A stretch of DNA of 64,000 nt, taken from the NCBI RefSeq assembly GCF_036785885.1, contig NC_092317.1, positions 8,496,501 through 8,560,500 on the forward strand. The letters are read 5' to 3'. Below the pieces are notes generated by a model. The model saw only the letters and a list, made by a program, of their open reading frames with translations. It made no database searches and was not told the DNA's origin. The stretch is from Coffea arabica (Eukaryota > Streptophyta > Magnoliopsida > Gentianales > Rubiaceae). Shown one piece after another: positions 60,594 through 64,000 of this stretch (the first letter of the stretch is position 1; every line of letters begins with the position of its first letter). The position numbers and the translations under genes are program-made.

Positions 60594-61260
60594 TTAGCCC
60601 CTTAAACCAGGAACTAGTAAAGAATAGAGGAGGAAAGCATAAAAATTAGGAAGTGGGTCGCAGCCGGACTGCCACTAGTTAGTATAGGCGGTTAGACCAG
60701 CCATGTATAAACAAAATATAAAGAATATTTAAAGACAAGTTAGAATGTTAGTTCAGGCGGTATAACCAGCCATATATGGTTAGTATAATCAAAGCAAATA
60801 AAAACAAGTAAATGAATATGAATGTAGGTGGCTCAGCCAACCATTTGATTGAATGATAGGAATACAAGAAAATAAAAGAGAGCTTACAGATATGAAGCTT
60901 GCACAAGGGCTTGCTCCTTTGTTTGATGAAAACTAAAAACTAAAAATCTAAAAACTAGTTTGTAGAGAGAGGGAGGAGGATTCTTCAAGCTAGAGAGAGA
61001 AGTAGTCTTGAAGAATTGGTGTAAGAATGGTGTGTGGAATGTGTTGGGTTTGAGGGGTATTTATAGCAATTTTTCCGTAGTGCTACAGTACCCGCTACAG
61101 TGTTTGCTACAGTGAGCGCTACAGTGTTTTGTTGTCTTTTGCTGCCGTGCATGCACAGTAACATGCCGGACTGCTACAGTACTTCCGGTGCTATAGTAAA
61201 ACGATTTTTTCTGAATTTTCGTCTCGATTGAGCCAGCTTGAATATTTCTAGAAGCATTTG
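60594..61260 (-). promoter_or_regulatory. LTR-like promoter and leader region of the retroelement
   Basis: Non-coding region between the stop of the large ORF and the primer binding site. On the minus strand a TATA box (CTATAAATACCCC) lies at about 61055-61067. Upstream of it, at 61078-61205, GCTACAGT (plus strand) occurs five times plus a GCTATAGT variant. Downstream are three copies of a GGCGGTTA/ACCAGCCAT-like phrase at about 60688, 60755 and 60825. TG...CA LTR ends could not be fixed, and no second copy is in the window. Confidence 0.5.
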
Positions 61261-61261
61261 T

Positions 61262-64000
61262 TCAGCAAATCATTGCTGATAATTCTTCTAATGCTTCTTT
61301 GATCCATTGTTTGTAATGTCGTGTATTTACTCCTCGTTTCTCAAGTAAATACTTGTTGAGAACCATTCTTTGTATGTATCTTCTCTGCATGAAGCATTGT
61401 TCCTTCAAAGTTTGTATGGAATAATTTGATTCTCTTACCCCAACGTGATTGTATTTGTGTATATGATAGATCAGAATCCTTTCACCAGTGTCTTGGTTAA
61501 AGAATACACTATCAAAGTTTCTGATTCTGGACTCTTTGTGCTCGTTTTCCAAGTAGTGATATTCTGTCCAGAGGCGCGAGAATGCATCATCTCTGAGTTT
61601 GACTTGGAAGGATTGAGTAATAGTGTCTTCAGGAATTAAAAATGGATTTTCATCCCTTTTCGTTTCCTGAATCCAGTTTATTGTTGAAAGCTCGTCAATT
61701 GCATGGAATTGATTTGAGATTGTTTCATTGGGCATCCAATTTGAAGTGGATTCCGCAGGCATCCAGTTTGAGGATGATTTCTCAGGGATCCATTCCCAAT
61801 TAGCTTGATTCTGATTGGATGATGTTTGGCACTCATTAGTTTGAATGTCGGATATTTCTCCGTGAGAGGTTTGTTGCCAAGTAGAATATCCATCGAAGAG
61901 ACAGTTTTTCTCTTCTGGATTATATGATGATGAACTTCCTTCACCTGCCATGTTTCTGCAAAAAGAATTTGTTAGTTTAAAAAGTTGGGATATTATCTCT
62001 TTATACATAATTTGGAAAGGAGCCAGTTGATTGAGAAATGATGCGCCTAAGATGATATGGTTAGTCAAATACTCAGTCAAGAAGAAAGTATCTGAGAATT
62101 GGTTTTGTATATTTAAAAATTTGAATTCAATATCAAGTATAGGATTTTTGGTCTTTCTAAGGAATTCTAAAAATTGGGTTGGGATAAGGTTTTTAGGAAT
62201 ATAGTTTTGGTCTAACCCTGTATCAACTAAGGCTTTTGTTTCGATTACATAATTATCAATAATTAGTAATCGTATACGAATCAAGTCTTCCTGAAATAAC
62301 TGAGAATTGTTATTCAGGTTCCAAGGTTTAATTGTTTTTTGTAGGGACATAGGTTGAATAAGAAATCTATCAAGAATTTCCTGGAAACCATAAGTTTTTG
62401 GTTTACAAGAATTTTGTCTAGGAATTTTTTCTGGAATGTCAAAGAAAAGATTCGAAATTTGGTTCGAGTATGGTTGTCTTGTTTCAAGAATATCTTCAAT
62501 GATGCTGAAAAGAAGGTTATGATTTTTGGTTATCATATATCCTTCTTTTTCATCTTCATCACTGTTTGGGAAAGAAGATGTTGAAATGTATTTGTCATAA
62601 TCTTCCTTTCGTTCAGATTTGAAACTATCTGATTCGATTAGAGGATTTGACAATTGGGCTGCTAGTCTTAAAATATTGAATTTTTGGAAATGTTGGCTTG
62701 TGTATTTGAATAGATGGGTTTTGAAAATGGATAAGGCTCGCTGTTTTGTAGAAGGAAAAAGGGTTTTGAAACCCATAGGTTGGGGTTGTTTATTGGGCCT
62801 TGTATGGTAATTCAATGGCCCAAACTGTTTGTAAAAAGATCCAAGATTTCTTCCTTGGGACTGATCTTCCGTCGGATTGGGAAACCAGTCAGCTTGTTGG
62901 TTCTGTTCACCAGTTGTTTCTTTCCAAGACTTAATCTTCTTGTATTGGGTTTCAAGAAGGCCTTTGAAGAAATCTTTGTTGTGAACTTTGTTTCTGTCTG
63001 ATTTCATCAGGAGTATATATTGATATCTTCTGGAGCTTGGGAATAGTTTTGATGAATCCTCTTGGATGACTCCAGAATCATCATCAGATGTGATATTGAA
63101 TAACATTGTTCCTGGCAGGATGTTCCCATCTTGTAGATTAGATTCATCCCTGTTGGTTGTGACTAGAATATTGTGAATAATATTTTTGTCTTCAATGATG
63201 AGATGTTCCTCAATGATGAGATGTTCCTCCCACCATCCTTTGAATTGCCCAATAAATCCTATGAATAGGATATGAACAATCAGTTGATTGCAGCCATGCA
63301 ACATAACTGCGGTTGTCATCTGTTGAGATGTCATAGGAAGATTGTATCTGAACATTTCATCTATGCTACATTCATAGATGTCTTCCTTATTGTACGAGTG
63401 TTGAAGGATATTGAGTTTTATCCTGAAAATATCAGAATGAAACATTTGGAGGTGGTATAGACTTTGGTTGTTTTCTTGGTTGGGGATATAATTTTGTATG
63501 GTACTGATCAAGGAAGTTCTTTGAATTTCGAACTCTTGTTTGGGTAAAGGAATTGGAAAGTATTGTTCAATCCAAAATTTTTTGTCTAAAGGTTTGAAAA
63601 GCAAGTTTGAGAAATATGTTTCTGGAAGAGGAGGTTTTGGGATGAATTGGGTAAAAAGATTGAAAAGGTATTTTTCTGGATAGATTGTAAGAATCTTCTT
63701 GGCATGGGTATAGGCTGCCTCTTGGTCAATCCTGATTTCAATTTCATGAATGACCAATTTTGTTGAAACAGACTCTGCCTGAATCTCTTGTTTGGTGACT
63801 GATTTGTTCAGAGAAGATCTTGTTTGAGGTTTTTGCCCGATGCGTCTAGTTTTCCACCGGATGTGTCTGATAGCTTGACATTTATTTCTTGTTTGAATAG
63901 GAGAATGATCAATTCTATTCTTCCAAGAATATAAATGCTGGAGGTATTTGAATTTCTGGATTTTGTGACTCCCCTTGCTGGGTCTGATGGATCTTGGAAT
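61262..64000 (-). CDS. Retroelement/pararetrovirus-like polyprotein fragment (capsid-like and protease), open at window edge
   Basis: The frame is open from the window's right edge to a stop at 61262, at least 912 codons; the start lies outside. The part nearest the edge is basic (KTRRIGQKPQTR). Around 63235-63262 is FIGQFKGWW, a motif I associate with the capsid/Gag region of plant pararetrovirus-like polyproteins. Around 62210-62226 is ALVDTG, the aspartic protease active site, followed about 60 residues later by IILGASFLNQLAPF, as in retropepsins. After the protease the frame continues into a Ser/Asn/Trp-rich segment (repeated SNWMP) and a basic C-terminus; no reverse transcriptase or RNase H motif is visible. 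A 24-bp direct duplication lies at about 63197-63232 (EEHLII twice). The unbroken length argues for recent insertion or constraint. Described only; no attempt is made to reconstruct the element. Confidence 0.6.
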   Translation of the reverse strand: MPRSIRPSKGSHKIQKFKYLQHLYSWKNRIDHSPIQTRNKCQAIRHIRWKTRRIGQKPQTRSSLNKSVTKQEIQAESVSTKLVIHEIEIRIDQEAAYTHAKKILTIYPEKYLFNLFTQFIPKPPLPETYFSNLLFKPLDKKFWIEQYFPIPLPKQEFEIQRTSLISTIQNYIPNQENNQSLYHLQMFHSDIFRIKLNILQHSYNKEDIYECSIDEMFRYNLPMTSQQMTTAVMLHGCNQLIVHILFIGFIGQFKGWWEEHLIIEEHLIIEDKNIIHNILVTTNRDESNLQDGNILPGTMLFNITSDDDSGVIQEDSSKLFPSSRRYQYILLMKSDRNKVHNKDFFKGLLETQYKKIKSWKETTGEQNQQADWFPNPTEDQSQGRNLGSFYKQFGPLNYHTRPNKQPQPMGFKTLFPSTKQRALSIFKTHLFKYTSQHFQKFNILRLAAQLSNPLIESDSFKSERKEDYDKYISTSSFPNSDEDEKEGYMITKNHNLLFSIIEDILETRQPYSNQISNLFFDIPEKIPRQNSCKPKTYGFQEILDRFLIQPMSLQKTIKPWNLNNNSQLFQEDLIRIRLLIIDNYVIETKALVDTGLDQNYIPKNLIPTQFLEFLRKTKNPILDIEFKFLNIQNQFSDTFFLTEYLTNHIILGASFLNQLAPFQIMYKEIISQLFKLTNSFCRNMAGEGSSSSYNPEEKNCLFDGYSTWQQTSHGEISDIQTNECQTSSNQNQANWEWIPEKSSSNWMPAESTSNWMPNETISNQFHAIDELSTINWIQETKRDENPFLIPEDTITQSFQVKLRDDAFSRLWTEYHYLENEHKESRIRNFDSVFFNQDTGERILIYHIHKYNHVGVRESNYSIQTLKEQCFMQRRYIQRMVLNKYLLEKRGVNTRHYKQWIKEALEELSAMIC

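Overview
This is plant nuclear DNA. Genes are split by AT-rich GT-AG introns, intergenic DNA is AT-rich, and the window is crowded with MITEs, SINEs, a MULE-like element, a Helitron and a retroelement. The proteins (glyoxysomal malate synthase with a PTS1 tail, a DUF7950 protein, a GTE/BET bromodomain protein, a full-size ABCB transporter) point to a eudicot. I suspect an asterid, but the window alone cannot prove it.

Layout: (1) 1-3.7 kb: an intact four-exon malate synthase gene (+). (2) 3.7-8.8 kb: MITE-type repeats. (3) 8.76-9.76 kb: an intronless DUF7950 gene (-) with a dense cluster of CACGTG/ACGTGGC boxes upstream. (4) 10-31 kb: gene-free DNA holding at least three SINE-like insertions with target-site duplications, a 211-bp tandem array flanked by a 15-bp direct repeat, several TIR elements and a 2.1-kb MULE-like element with a perfect 9-bp duplication. 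(5) 30.8-35.5 kb: a ten-exon GTE8/GTE10-type bromodomain gene (+), which includes a GC-AG intron. (6) 35.5-38.7 kb: spacer with a LINE relic.

(7) 38.7-56.9 kb: the most striking part. An ABCB transporter gene (-) is otherwise complete, but exon 8 is cut in two by an 11.1-kb Helitron in the same orientation. The Helitron has a textbook 3' end (8-bp stem hairpin, then CTAG next to T). It encodes a RepHel protein with one in-frame TGA inside the helicase, an apparently intact RPA70-like protein of 469 residues, and a host-type B3 (REM-like) gene with introns and its own TATA box.

(8) 56.9-64 kb: spacer with a 193-bp tandem duplication. It is followed by a retroelement/pararetrovirus-like sequence (-): a >900-codon open frame with capsid-like and DTG protease regions but no visible reverse transcriptase, then an LTR-like promoter region, an initiator-tRNA-Met primer binding site held in the loop of a hairpin, and a second short ORF with one internal stop.

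Exon boundaries were set by hand from splice signals and reading-frame continuity. No database search was run, so family names rest on recognised motifs.
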